In this document: one piece after another, positions 47,297-57,300 of the stretch
Layout of the letters: each line of letters begins with the position of its first letter
Numbering within the stretch: the stretch's first letter is position 1
Source of the DNA: Secundilactobacillus paracollinoides DSM 15502 = JCM 11969
Lineage (GTDB): Bacteria > Bacillota > Bacilli > Lactobacillales > Lactobacillaceae
Length of the DNA: 64,000 bases
NCBI RefSeq assembly: GCF_001311135.1
Contig: NZ_BBAG01000011.1
Location: forward strand, 1-64,000
Reading direction: 5' to 3'
Notes under the pieces: model-generated
What the model saw: only the letters and a program-made list of their open reading frames with translations
Databases searched by the model: none
Told to the model about the DNA's origin: nothing
Made by a program: the position numbers and the translations under genes

Positions 47297-48634
47297 TTAG
47301 TGGTTGTTGTTTGAGAGACTTGCAGCGGGTGCGATGTTAAAAATCTTCGCAATTGCCCAGCTGCCCAGCAGACCGATCAACAGGAATGGGAAGAAGTCCA
47401 GACCCTGTGCAAACAATGGAATGGTTCCAGCAGCCCAACCGTTGATGGCTTTAGCCCAGCCCATGTTTGCAAAGAATGGCGGCATGGTGTGGATGAAGTC
47501 CAAGATGGCTGGAATGAAGGACAGAATGATCGTTGTCCGGTAGATGAAGCATTCTTGCCGATAAAGGGATTGAGTAAGCCTAATGCGATCAAGGCGATTG
47601 CCAGTGGGTAAATGAAGCTCAAGAGTGGGGTGGAGTATGCGATGATCTGATCCAACCCAAAGTTCGCAACGATGAAGGCACCAATTGAAGTTAAGCCGAG
47701 GCAGAAGTGATAACTGAGTTTAGGAAAACGTTGGCTCCAGTCTTCTGACAGGGCGGTCATCATTCCGATACATGAAGTGATGCAGGCAAGGAAGGTAACG
47801 GCACCCAGGATGGCGGTAAATGCTGACCCGCCATCTGGAGTGAGCTTCAAGTAACTCAAACTAGAAGCACCAAGGGCAATCAGGAAAATGTAGATGATGG
47901 CTTCGAGACCCATGCTGATGGCCCCAACTTTAGCAACGGCTTTTGACCGGAGTTTCGTGTCGTTCATCCCGAATAACCGAAGAGCGGCAATGATGGTAAC
48001 GCCGAATCCTAACCCGGCTAAGGCATCCATTGTGTTGTACCCTTGCAGGAACCCGTTGATCAGGTTACTGCCGGCACCGGTTGATTGTGGGAAGATCGAG
48101 ATGTTGCGAACGTCGCCTTTGATGATAAAGGCTAAGAAGAAAATGAAGGCTAACAGGGCAACCAGAATTGGGTTTAAAATTTTACCAACGTAATCTGTGA
48201 TCTTGTTTTTATTGTATGACAGCAGGAACGAGATACCGAAGAACAGGGCTGAGAAGATGATCAGGCCAATGCCGTCCCATGCCTTTGGCAGGAAGTTGAA
48301 CACCAATTGAGAAGGTCGTGGTGGCCGTCCGTGGTGAGGCCACCAGGATCCCTAACGTTGCGTGAATCATAATGAGAAAGAATAGGGCGAACTTACGGCC
48401 AACGGGACGGGCGAGGTTGTACACACTGTCGCTACGGGTTAAACTAATGGCCAGAATGGATAATAATGGCAGTAAGATGGCGGTTAGTAAGAAGCCAATG
48501 GTTGCGGGACCCCAGTTGCCAGCAGCTAACTGACCCAAATGGATGGGGAAGATCAGGTTCCCGGCACCGAAGAAGAGACCGAAGAGTAATGATCCTAAAA
48601 TAATATATTGACGCTTAGATAAAGATGTTTTCAT
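47297..48634 (-). pseudogene. brnQ: branched-chain amino-acid:cation symporter, two frameshifts
   Basis: LIVCS-family carrier with about 12 membrane segments. N-terminus YIILGSLLFGLFFGAGNLIFPIHLGQLAAGNW and the ASPRTATTTFSIGV helix are diagnostic. ATG 48634 follows AGGAGG. The frame slips at about 48300 (plus one or minus two, before FNFLPKAWDGIG) and about 47553 (one base lost, GCTTC[N]ATC, restoring YRTTIILSFIPAILDF). The repaired length is about 445, normal. Regulated by the T-box leader upstream. Provides low-affinity BCAA uptake beside the ABC system. Confidence 0.85.
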
Positions 48635-48659
48635 GTGAATTCCTCCTGTTCGGGGTAAC

Positions 48660-48940
48660 AAAAAACGCCCTTAGCTATATAGCTAAGGACGTGTTATTAA
48701 CGTGTTACCACCTTGTTTTCCGACCGCTTCACAGTGATCGGCTTTTAAAGTACGGCCGGCAGATGCGCAATCTGTCCGCGATACTTCATTGCTATAATGG
48801 GCGCACTCCCAGTGACCACTTCGTCAAACGTCGCGGTCACGACTTGTAGATTACTTTCATCGGCTAGTTCAACTGCCCCGTTCCACTAAATGAGGCTCCC
48901 TGGAAATATTCCTAGCGACTACTCTTCTACGCATAGTCTT
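48660..48940 (-). promoter_or_regulatory. T-box riboswitch of brnQ
   Basis: Minus strand: stem I base GACT..GTAGA / TCTAC..AGTC; AGAGTAGT opposite GATGAAAGTAA in the specifier loop; the T-box sequence AAGGTGGTAACACG (48714-48701); terminator CGTCCTTAGCT / AGCTAAGGGCG followed by TTTTTT (to 48660). The best specifier reading is GTA (Val), with ATC (Ile) the alternative. Uncharged tRNA binding should allow read-through into brnQ. Confidence 0.85.
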
Positions 48941-48977
48941 TGTTAAAAATATGAGTTGGAAAATATGTTATGTGCAC

Positions 48978-49006
48978 ACTATAAAATGGCTTAGATTAAA
49001 TGTCAA
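48978..49006 (-). promoter_or_regulatory. promoter of the brnQ T-box transcript
   Basis: Perfect TTGACA (49006-49001), 17-base spacer, TATAGT (48983-48978). Confidence 0.85.
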
Positions 49007-49028
49007 GAAGAAAGTTAAAATAAATTTA

Positions 49029-49043
49029 GAATTTGTTTTGATC
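49029..49043 (+). repeat. left direct repeat flanking the IS30 element
   Basis: GAATTTGTTTTGATC, identical to 50211-50225 and directly abutting the inverted end CCGG. Confidence 0.85.
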
Positions 49044-50210
49044 CCGGAATGTCAACTCAAGCGCAACACCATGGAGCCAGACCGTGAGCTAGCTTGCTAG
49101 CGCGGCCTCAATAAGCTCGGCGGCGTTAGCGTAGCCGAGTGTCCTGCGATGTTTTTGATTCAGCGCATCTTGAACCTTTGCGATATCATCTTCAGAGAAG
49201 CCATGCAGTGATAGGCCTTTAGGGATGTACTCTCGGATCAGGCCGTTCTGGTTCCCATTACTGCCACGTTCCCAAGGCGAGTACGGTGCGCAAAGTAGAT
49301 CTGAGCTCCTTGAACCTGGTCCAACAGTTTGAACTCAGAGCCGTTATCGAAAGTGATGGTCTTAAAGTAGCCAGGATGCTGGTCAATGGCGGCTTGAAGC
49401 TCTTTTAAGCAGGTGTCTGCGTGGTAGTTGGGAATCTTTACGATGATCTCATAACGGATTCGCCGTTCGGTCAGGGTCATCAGTGCTGGTTCACTAGCTT
49501 GACGCTTGCCTTTAACCAGGTCACCTTCCCAATCACCAAAGCGTTCACGGTTATTAATAGTGTCTGGTCGTTCATCAATCGAAGTACCAGCCAGACGCTT
49601 ATTTTTACGCGAGTGGTTGTGACGATTGGACTTTACATGGCGCCGCAGCTTGGCTGGCAGGTCGATATTCTTAATGTCTAAGCGGCCTTGATCAATATAC
49701 CGATAAACGGTCGGCGTTGAAGGGCACGGCTGGTCAGGATGAGTCTGCTTAAAGGCGTGCACGAAACCATCAACACTATCAATCCGTGGTCGCCGCTTAA
49801 GCGCTGTTTTAAGCATCTTAAAGAACAGCCAGCAGACCTTTTCTAGTCCGCCAAAACGGCAGTTCTGACGCGCTTTATCATGAATAAGCTGGCTCGTGTC
49901 CGCAAAGTATTTGGTGAAAAAGAGATAGTCAGAATTACGTTGTCGAATGGTGCCACGCTTAATTTCACGCGAGATCGTGCTGCGACTGCGATTGGTCAGG
50001 CGCGCAATATCAGCCTGAGATTTCCCAGCATTCAAGTACGCTTCAATTTCACCTCTTTCTTCCGGGGTAAGTTGTTGATAATGCTTGGTAGTGCTATGCT
50101 TGGATTGGGTCATGGAGATGTCCTTTCTTTAGAGTTTCAGCACTTTAAGTTTAGGTCTCCATGGCCTATTTGTATAATTTGAACTTGTTGCACTTGGATT
50201 TTAAATCCGG
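49044..50210 (-). mobile_element. IS30-family insertion sequence, 1167 bp
   Basis: Imperfect 24-base inverted ends: CCGGAATGTCAACTCAAGCG.. at the left and, reversed, CCGGATTTAAAATCCAAGTG.. at the right (17 of 24 match, both ending in GCAAC). One transposase gene fills it. Flanked by a 15-base direct repeat, much longer than the 2-3 bases usual for IS30. Inserted about 23 bases upstream of the brnQ -35 box. Confidence 0.85.
49089..50113 (-). pseudogene. IS30-family transposase, one frameshift
   Basis: N-terminal helix-turn-helix (YQQLTPEERGEIEAYLNAGK, then ADIARLTNRSRSTISREIKRG), followed by the DDE integrase core: FGDWEGDLVKG (first Asp), TITFDNGSEF (second Asp), and in the other frame PYSPWERGSNGNQNGLIREY with the Glu. 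One C is lost at about 49283 (CAC[C]CGTAC). The repaired length is 341, complete. ATG follows GGACAT, a weak ribosome site. Confidence 0.9.
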
Positions 50211-50225
50211 GAATTTGTTTTGATC
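50211..50225 (+). repeat. right direct repeat flanking the IS30 element
   Basis: GAATTTGTTTTGATC, copy of 49029-49043. 50226-50398 holds no gene. Confidence 0.85.
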
Positions 50226-50398
50226 ATACTAGTGTTTTTGTGATGTTGGTAAAGCCTGTAGTAGCTGGTAGTCATGGGCTCCCGTTAGGACAAGATAATC
50301 TGTTTTAGTGGATTCTCAAGAACCTGAAAAAAGTTTATGTTATATTTTTATTAGAAACTTTTTAGATTATTTGCCGCGATAGTCATGGGTGATAATCC

Positions 50399-50446
50399 AT
50401 TGCATTCCGCAATTCGGCAGGCCGTCGTAGTGGCTCGCGACTGAGC
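50399..50446 (+). repeat. family A fragment A9
   Basis: Left arm TGCATTCCGCAATTCGGCA..GTAGTGGCTCGCGA only; broken off just before repeat B12. Confidence 0.65.
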
Positions 50447-50467
50447 GCCTTTAATTTCTAGTTTATA

Positions 50468-50592
50468 TTGCGGAAACGTGTTCCGCAGGCCAACTCCCGG
50501 AGTGTAAGGCAACTTTGCCAGAAATTCAAGACCGGAATTTCCGACAAAGTCGCCTTACACTCCGGGAGTTACCCGGCCTGCTCCACACTCTA
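50468..50592 (-). repeat. family B palindromic repeat B12
   Basis: Most divergent full copy. On the minus strand TAGAGTGTGGAGC, outer arm CTCCCGGAGTGTAAGGC / GCCTTACACTCCGGGAG, inner stem GACTTTGTCGGAAATTCC / GGAATT..GGCAAAGTT. Confidence 0.85.
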
Positions 50593-50597
50593 GCCTC

Positions 50598-50632
50598 AGC
50601 CTGCAGGGCCGAACGGCGGAACGGAGCGACAC
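50598..50632. repeat. short repeat C2
   Basis: AGCCTGCAGGGCCGAACGGC and following bases, related to 33205-33238. Confidence 0.5.
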
Positions 50633-50711
50633 GATAGGACTAATTGCCTCACGCAACCACGCAACAGTGCGGCCATCAGTAACGCTAAAACTGGGATAAC
50701 CAGCATTCTGC

Positions 50712-50740
50712 TTGTAATTAGACTGGTTATTCGGTATGAT
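50712..50740 (+). promoter_or_regulatory. promoter of proBA
   Basis: TTGTAA, 17-base spacer, TATGAT, 48 bases before the proB start. Confidence 0.65.
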
Positions 50741-50787
50741 TCAGCTACTACTATAGGCACCAAATTTGAACGAAAGATGGGACAGTT

Positions 50788-51624
50788 ATGGAGACAGCTT
50801 CAGAGAACCGAAAGATGAACGTGAAACGCTTGGTCGTTAAGGTCGGTACCAGCAGCCTCGTTTACCCCAATGGCAAGATGAATCTTGAAACGATCGATCA
50901 GCTTGCCTTTGTGTTGAGCACACTATGTGGTCAGGGCAAGGAAGTGATCCTTGTTTCTTCAGGGGCGATCGGTGTTGGACTGAATGCACTACGGATAACG
51001 GAGCGACCCACGGACATTTCGGCGCAACAGGCGCTGGCATCTATCGGTCAAAGCAAGCTGATCACCCTGTTTAATCAGCGGTTTGACCACTACAATCAAG
51101 CGATTGGTCAACTGTTGCTGACTCACGATGTGTTTGATTTTCCAGCTAGTAAACAACACGTGCTAGACACGTTTGACCGGTTGTTAAGCATGCACATTGT
51201 CCCAATCGTTAATGAAAATGACTCCGTGGCCGTTGACGAACTGGACCATAAGACGAAATTTGGTGATAACGACCAACTGTCAGCAATCGTTGCCATGCGC
51301 ACCGATGCTGATCTGCTGGTGATGCTTTCAGATACTGAAGGCTTCTATGATGCGAACCCAATGACCCACGATGATGCGCAGTTGATCTCAACGATTCACA
51401 CCATCACTGACGACACTTATGCGGTCGCTGGCGGTAAGGGGAGTCGTTACGGGACGGGCGGTATGGTGACGAAGTTACGCGCAGCCGAAATGATGATGAA
51501 CGATGATAAGGAAATGGTCCTGGCCAGCGGTGCTGATCCGGCCATTATTTTGGATATTTTAGCTGGAAAACCACTGGGCACTTGGTTTGTCCCAGAACGA
51601 AAGGGAGCACTGAAAAATGGATAA
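50788..51624 (+). CDS. proB: glutamate 5-kinase
   Basis: First proline-biosynthesis enzyme: phosphorylates glutamate. 278 residues of amino-acid-kinase fold only (RLVVKVGTSSLV, ILVSSGAIGVGL, PIVNENDSV, GDNDQLSAIVA, GTGGMVTKLRAAEM); no PUA domain, the short form. The start is 50788 or the ATG at 50815; ribosome sites are weak for both. Its last 8 bases overlap proA. Intact. Confidence 0.92.
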   Translation: METASENRKMNVKRLVVKVGTSSLVYPNGKMNLETIDQLAFVLSTLCGQGKEVILVSSGAIGVGLNALRITERPTDISAQQALASIGQSKLITLFNQRFDHYNQAIGQLLLTHDVFDFPASKQHVLDTFDRLLSMHIVPIVNENDSVAVDELDHKTKFGDNDQLSAIVAMRTDADLLVMLSDTEGFYDANPMTHDDAQLISTIHTITDDTYAVAGGKGSRYGTGGMVTKLRAAEMMMNDDKEMVLASGADPAIILDILAGKPLGTWFVPERKGALKNG

Positions 51625-52849
51625 TACGGCAACAAATCTGACCCAATTAGGCCAGTTAGCACAAGCGGCGGAAACGCAACTGGCACAGTTATCAGCCACC
51701 CAACGTAACGATGCGCTGGTCCAAATGGCGGCTGCCTTGGTTAACCACCAAGACATTATTTTAGACGCGAACAAACGTGACCTTGCCAATGCGACAGACC
51801 TCAAGCAGAGTTTCGTTGACCGGATCGAAGCTATGGCTGAGGGCATGCGCCAGGTTGCGCAGTTACCGGACCCGATCGGTAAGGTCGACCGGATGTGGAA
51901 AAATGAGGCTGGTCTCATGATCGGCCAGCAACGGGTGCCGCTGGGTGTGATCGGCATTATCTTTGAGGCGCGGCCGAACGTTACGGCGGATGCCTCGGCA
52001 TTGTGTTTCAAATCCGGCAATGCTGTGATTCTTCGCGGCGGCAAGGAAGCTATTCAGACTAATATTGCCGTCAGCGGTGTTCTGCGCGCTGCACTTAACG
52101 AGATCAGTTTGGATGAAAACGCCATTCAGCTGGTCCACGATACCTCTCACGAAACAGCTAACGAGATGATGGCACTGACCGATTATTTGGATGTTCTGAT
52201 TCCCCGTGGCGGCCAAGGCCTCATTCAGCACGTTGTCCAAAACGCAACCGTGCCGGTTATTGAAACGGGTGCCGGCAACTGCCACATTTACGTCGATGAA
52301 TTTGCGGAACTGAAGATGGCAACTGACATTACGGTGAACGCCAAGGTGCAGCGGCCATCAGTCTGCAATTCAGCGGAAAAATTACTGATTCACGAAGCCG
52401 TTGCGGCCGACTATCTGCCGACGATTGCTAAGTCATTGCAGGATCAGGGTGTTCAGTTGCGCGGTGACGCACGGTCACAGGCACTGGTTCCCGGGATGAT
52501 TGCGGCGACGGATGACGATTGGGACGAAGAGTATAATGACCTGATCATGGCGGTGAAAGTGGTTGATTCAGAGGACGAAGCAATCGCCCACATCAACGCC
52601 CACAACACCAAACACTCCGAAGCCATCATTACCGACAACTATCAAAACGGCCAAAACTTCTTGCAACGCATTGATGCAGCCTGCGTCTACATTAACGCCT
52701 CAACCCGCTTCACGGACGGTTTCGAATTCGGCTTCGGCGCAGAAATCGGCATCAGCACCCAAAAACTGCACGCTCGCGGACCAATGGGCCTGAATGAGCT
52801 GACATCGACTAAGTATATTATTTATGGGGATGGACAGGTGAGGAAGTAG
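51617..52849 (+). CDS. proA: glutamate-5-semialdehyde dehydrogenase (gamma-glutamyl phosphate reductase)
   Basis: Second proline step, NADPH-dependent, probably complexed with ProB. 410 residues, aldehyde-dehydrogenase fold: GVIGIIFEARPNVT, VILRGGKEA, ETGAGNCHIYVDE, catalytic Cys in RPSVCNSAEKLL, and GFGAEIGISTQKLHARGPMGL. ATG lies inside the end of proB with AAAGGGAG upstream. The stop TAG is the first codon of repeat B13. Intact. Confidence 0.93.
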   Translation: MDNTATNLTQLGQLAQAAETQLAQLSATQRNDALVQMAAALVNHQDIILDANKRDLANATDLKQSFVDRIEAMAEGMRQVAQLPDPIGKVDRMWKNEAGLMIGQQRVPLGVIGIIFEARPNVTADASALCFKSGNAVILRGGKEAIQTNIAVSGVLRAALNEISLDENAIQLVHDTSHETANEMMALTDYLDVLIPRGGQGLIQHVVQNATVPVIETGAGNCHIYVDEFAELKMATDITVNAKVQRPSVCNSAEKLLIHEAVAADYLPTIAKSLQDQGVQLRGDARSQALVPGMIAATDDDWDEEYNDLIMAVKVVDSEDEAIAHINAHNTKHSEAIITDNYQNGQNFLQRIDAACVYINASTRFTDGFEFGFGAEIGISTQKLHARGPMGLNELTSTKYIIYGDGQVRK

Positions 52850-52972
52850 AGTGCGGAGAGAGGCGATTAAGGGGCGGAGCATAAGTGAGTCTGGTCAGAA
52901 AAGTCCGGTTCTGACTTTTGTGACCAGACTCGCTTATGCAGTAGCCCCTTGCCTCTCGGAGCACGTTTAGAC
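52847..52972 (+). repeat. family B palindromic repeat B13
   Basis: TAGAGTGCGGAGAG.. starting at the proA stop. Inner stem GAGTCTGGTCAGAAAAGTC / GACTTTTGTGACCAGACTC. Confidence 0.9.
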
Positions 52973-53020
52973 GCCAATAAAGCAGAGCGCAAGAGCTGAC
53001 CGGGTCTTTAGCAAAAGAAA

Positions 53021-53145
53021 TAGAGTGCGGAAGGAAGCGGTTAGAGGGCGGAGTATAAGAGACTCTGGCAGAAATGCCTGTTTTTGGCATTTGTGTCAGA
53101 GTCTCTTATACTCCGCCCTCTGCTTCCTGGAGCACGTTTCGACGC
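53021..53145 (+). repeat. family B palindromic repeat B14
   Basis: TAGAGTGCGGAAGG.. inner stem GACTCTGGCAGAAATGCC / GGCATTTGTGTCAGAGTC. Tandem with B13, period about 174 bases; the spacers are related. Confidence 0.9.
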
Positions 53146-53191
53146 CAAGAAAGAAAAGCGCAAATGATGACCAGGTCTTTAGCAAAAGAAA

Positions 53192-53233
53192 TAGAGTGCG
53201 GAAAGAAGCAGGGACTCCTGCAGCACGTTTAGA
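53192..53233 (+). repeat. family B internally deleted copy B15
   Basis: TAGAGTGCGGAAAGAAGCAG joined directly to GGACTCCTGCAGCACGTTTAG: both ends are kept, the hairpin body is gone. Third unit of the tandem array. 53234-53470 shows nothing else. Confidence 0.8.
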
Positions 53234-53490
53234 AGCCAAAAAAGAAGACCGCAAAGCAAGACCGACCCATTGGCAAAAACAGCAGGAATCTTAGCCATAA
53301 GCCGAATCAGTCAGGACAATATCCCAACCTTGATCCGTTTCAACAAGCACTAGACTCCTAATCCAATCATCAACACAACCTCCTATCGATCTCGCACCAA
53401 CCACCAACTTAAAAAATCATAAATCCCCAGTTTTTATATCGTCTAACACCCCAAAGTTTGCTAAACTAGACGTAAAGAGGTGACGTGGCT

Positions 53491-53847
53491 GTGACGATAA
53501 AAACAAACCCAGAACAGTTGGCAATTTTGCGACAGCAAATGGATGATGCCAACCGCAAATCGCACTTCGTTATTTTTGAATCGACGGAACGCCAAAGCGG
53601 TGATTCACTCAGGTTGATCACCGATTACGAAAGCTTTCGTGAGATTCAGCAGGAACATGGTGACCAGGCAGATATGCACATTTTACAAGATATCGTCCCC
53701 ATCACGGATAACCTGGCGAAGTGGGCAATTGCGGAGAGCCAAGCTGCTCGCGCAAACGATGATCCGAATGTATTGGCGGATCTTGAGCATTTTACGAATG
53801 AAGTTTTGATGGAGAATCATTTGGCGGTTAATAAGGAAGATGCCTAG
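53491..53847 (+). CDS. hypothetical protein
   Basis: 118 residues, acidic and helical (AILRQQMDDANRKSHFVIFES, ITDYESFREIQQEHGDQADM, NLAKWAIAESQAARAN). No membrane segment or known domain. GTG 53491 is ten bases after GAGG; the GTG at 53485 is too close to it. Its stop TAG begins repeat B16. Cytosolic, unknown. Confidence 0.65.
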   Translation: MTIKTNPEQLAILRQQMDDANRKSHFVIFESTERQSGDSLRLITDYESFREIQQEHGDQADMHILQDIVPITDNLAKWAIAESQAARANDDPNVLADLEHFTNEVLMENHLAVNKEDA

Positions 53848-53970
53848 AGTGCGGAGAGAGGCGGTTAAGGGGCGGAGCATAAGCGAGTCTGGTCAGAAAA
53901 GTCCGGTTCTGACTTTTGTGACCAGACTCGCTTATGTAGTAGCCCCTTGCCTCTCGGAGCACGTTTCGAC
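53845..53970 (+). repeat. family B palindromic repeat B16
   Basis: TAGAGTGCGGAGAG.., nearly identical to B13 (inner stem GAGTCTGGTCAGAAAAGTC / GACTTTTGTGACCAGACTC), again starting on a stop codon. Confidence 0.9.
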
Positions 53971-54107
53971 GAAGTTGCCTAGAAGGGACAAGAACGTGAC
54001 TTTTGTACCTGAGTTGGGGTAGACAATAGCACCGTTTGCGAAAATGGAACCAGCACAGCGTCCCTGTCAATCGAAAGCAACCATCCAAACCAGTAAAAAA
54101 GCATAAG

Positions 54108-54147
54108 AAAAAGAGACTGGCAGCACGCAAACGCCAGCCTCTTTTTT
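54108..54147 (+). terminator. terminator
   Basis: AAAAAGAGACTGGC / GCCAGCCTCTTTTTT hairpin. Confidence 0.8.
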
Positions 54148-54263
54148 CATACAAAAAACCCGCAAACCAGCGCAAAAATGACACCCTGCGCAAAATTTAC
54201 AAGTTCTCAACATCATCGCAATAATCTTTACAAAACGTTACCTGAAAGTCACAAAAAACACAC

Positions 54264-54290
54264 CGAACAAACATTCGTCTGTGGTATGAT
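54264..54290 (+). promoter_or_regulatory. rexBA promoter region with LexA-like box
   Basis: TATGAT (54285-54290) as -10. CGAACAAACATTCG (54264-54277), one base from the CGAAC-N4-GTTCG LexA box, lies over the -35 region. Confidence 0.4.
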
Positions 54291-54325
54291 AAGGACATTA
54301 AATAATCGCGAAAGGTGCCGGTGAC

Positions 54326-57300
54326 ATGTCTCTTCAATTTATTATCGGGCCGGCCAGCGTGGACCATCAGGCTGAGTTGCTAAATGCGCTTACGACCAGT
54401 CTTGAAGCCCATCCGGGCGACCAATTTTACTACATTGTACCTAACCATATTAAATTCGAATCTGAAGTTCAGATTCTTGACCGCTTGGCGCAACAGGCCG
54501 GAAAGCAAGATACTGGCTACGCACAGTCTGCTGTTCAAGTGCTTTCGATGACACGACTTGCCTGGTTCTTTATGAAAAATACGCCTGACTATCAGTTGCC
54601 ACGAGTCTCTGAAGCTGGGTTGAATATGCTGGTGTACCAAGCCATTATTGACCACCGTTCGGAATTAAAACTTTTTGCGGGGGAGGCTGATCGGCCAGGA
54701 TTTATCAGTTTATTGACGCGTCAATTAATGGAGCTGAAGACGGGGCAGGTCAGTGCGTTTGACCTTGGCCAGGTGGCCGAGAAGATCACGGGGTCAAGTG
54801 CCGACTTGGATGCCAAGCTGCATGATCTCGTTTTGATTTATGATAATTTTGATGCCGCAATGGCAAACAAGTACGTTGCGAATACTGACCTTTTAAATCA
54901 ACTGAGTGACTACCTTAAAAATCGTGACCTGTCGCACACGCATTTCTATTTTGACGGGTTTTCTCAGACCCAGTTCTCAGCCCAAGAAATGGCATTGCTG
55001 ACCACACTCATGCAGGGTGCCGATGAAGTCAAAGTGGCCCTGACTCTGGATCATGGAACACCGACGCCGGAAACGATAAACGAGCAGAGTCTCTTTTTTC
55101 AGCCGTCACGGACGTATCTTCGACTGTATCAAACCGCACGTAGTTTGAGCGTTCCGGTGATGACCGATGTGCTCGCGAAACAATCACGAGTTGCACCAGA
55201 TCTGCAGCGATTGGAGACCTATTGGCAAAAAAGTGCGACCGGCCTTGGCCGACCACAGCCAGAAACCTTATCAACGGCGGACAGTATTCAAATCATTCAG
55301 GCAGACAATCGTTATGCGGAAGTTGCCCGGGTGGCGGCGATGATCAGACAACTGGTTGCCGAAAAGGGCTACCGCTACGCCGACTTTTTGATCGTGACCC
55401 GACACTTGGATAAGTATCAAAACGTGCTGGGCCCCATTATGAGTGCCCAAGAAATTTCCTACTTTAGTGATGTGTCGCAATTCATGGCAGATCACCCGTT
55501 GGTTGAGTTGATCTCGGCTCTATTTGAGGTGAAGCGGCGGCATTACCAGTATGCTGATTTAATGCGGTTGTTGAAGACCGAACTTTTGCTGCCAAAGACC
55601 GATGATGGTCAATCGATGAGTGTTCTTAAGTTTCGTGACGCCTTGTTCAAAACTGAAAATTGGGTTTTGAAAATGGGGTATCAGGGTGGCAAATGGCTGC
55701 AAAAGGAAGACTGGCCGTACGCGAGATTACGCACGGATGACCTTGGGACACAGACCAGTGCTGATGACACTGTTGGTCAGCAGATCAATGGTATTCGGCA
55801 CTTTGTTCGCGACACACTGCCACCATTTTTCAAACGACTTGATCAAGCACAGAATGGGCGGGAAGCGGCTCAAATTTTGGTGCGCTTTTTGACCAATGCT
55901 GGGGTTGTAGATCAGTTGATGTCCTGGCGAGATCAGGCGATTGACAGGGGGGATCTGATTACCGCTGGGCAGCCTGAACAGACTTGGAATACATTTTGCG
56001 ACTTGCTGGACGAGTACGTCACCATTCTGGGTGACCGTCAGTTTGTGTCTGACGACTTTTTAGCACTACTGTTGGCAGGCTTCGAGGGTGCCAATTACTC
56101 GCAAATTCCGTCAACGCTGGATCAAGTCGTGATCTCCGAAAGCGGGATCATTCAGATGAATAACCGTAAAATCACTTTCATGATCGGTGCGACCGATAAA
56201 GTGATGCCGGATAATACGTTACCGACTCGATTGTTGAATGACCAAGACCGGCAGCAGCTGGTACTTCCTGAAGGTGAATACTTGGGCGATACCGGGGTCA
56301 TGACACTTCAGGGTGAACCCTATTTGAACTATCTCGCGTTCATGACACCGAGCGAACGGCTGATCTTTACCTATCCGTTGAGTGAAGATGGGGAAAGTCA
56401 AAACCAGATCAGTCCTTACGTTGCCCAGATTCAGCAACACTTTAACCTGACGATTGAACATCATGCAGCGACTCCACAGGCAGATGACCAAACGCTTCGA
56501 CCGTACTTGGGAGCTAAACGGGCAACACTGCGGCACCTAGTTCAGGCAGCAAATAACAGTCGTGAAAATAATCACGCGTTATCCCCAAGCTGGCAGTATG
56601 TCTACCATGTTCTGGATCAAGATGCCGGGACACATGATCTGACCGAGAAATTAATGGGCAGCATTGCGTACCGCAACCAACCAGTGCAGTTAACACCAGA
56701 TATCGTTGACGGGCTCTATTCCACAACAATCAATAGTTCAATTTCAAAACTGGAGGAGTTTTACCAAAACCAGTACGCTTACTTTTTGAAGTATGGCCTT
56801 CATTTACAGGAGCGGGACGCCTTTGAACTATCACCTGCCAACACTGGTGAATTTTTCCATGCTTCGTTGGATATGTTGATGAAACGGGTGAATGCGGAAC
56901 ATATTGATCTGACGGCACTTGATGCCCAGCAACTGACACAGTTGGTGAACGAAATTACTACTGCTGTGCTCGATGATCCCATGAATTTACAATATGCCAT
57001 TCTCAATAGCAGTCACCGGATGCAATATATTAAGCGTCAATTAATCGCCCTGATTCAGCAAACAGCTCGCGCCTTCCATGAACAGGGGAAGTATACACCG
57101 ATGCGCGCCAAGCAAACGGAAGTGATGTTCGGGCATATTGGTGCGGAAAACGGTCTGCCTGCACTAAAGTTTGACCTCCCTCATGAAAAGAAGGTTCAGG
57201 TCCGTGGGAAAATTGACCGGATCGATACGATGAAAGTTGAAAACAGCAACCAGTACGTTGGCGTCGTGGATTATAAGTCCAGTGCTCATAAGGTTGACCT

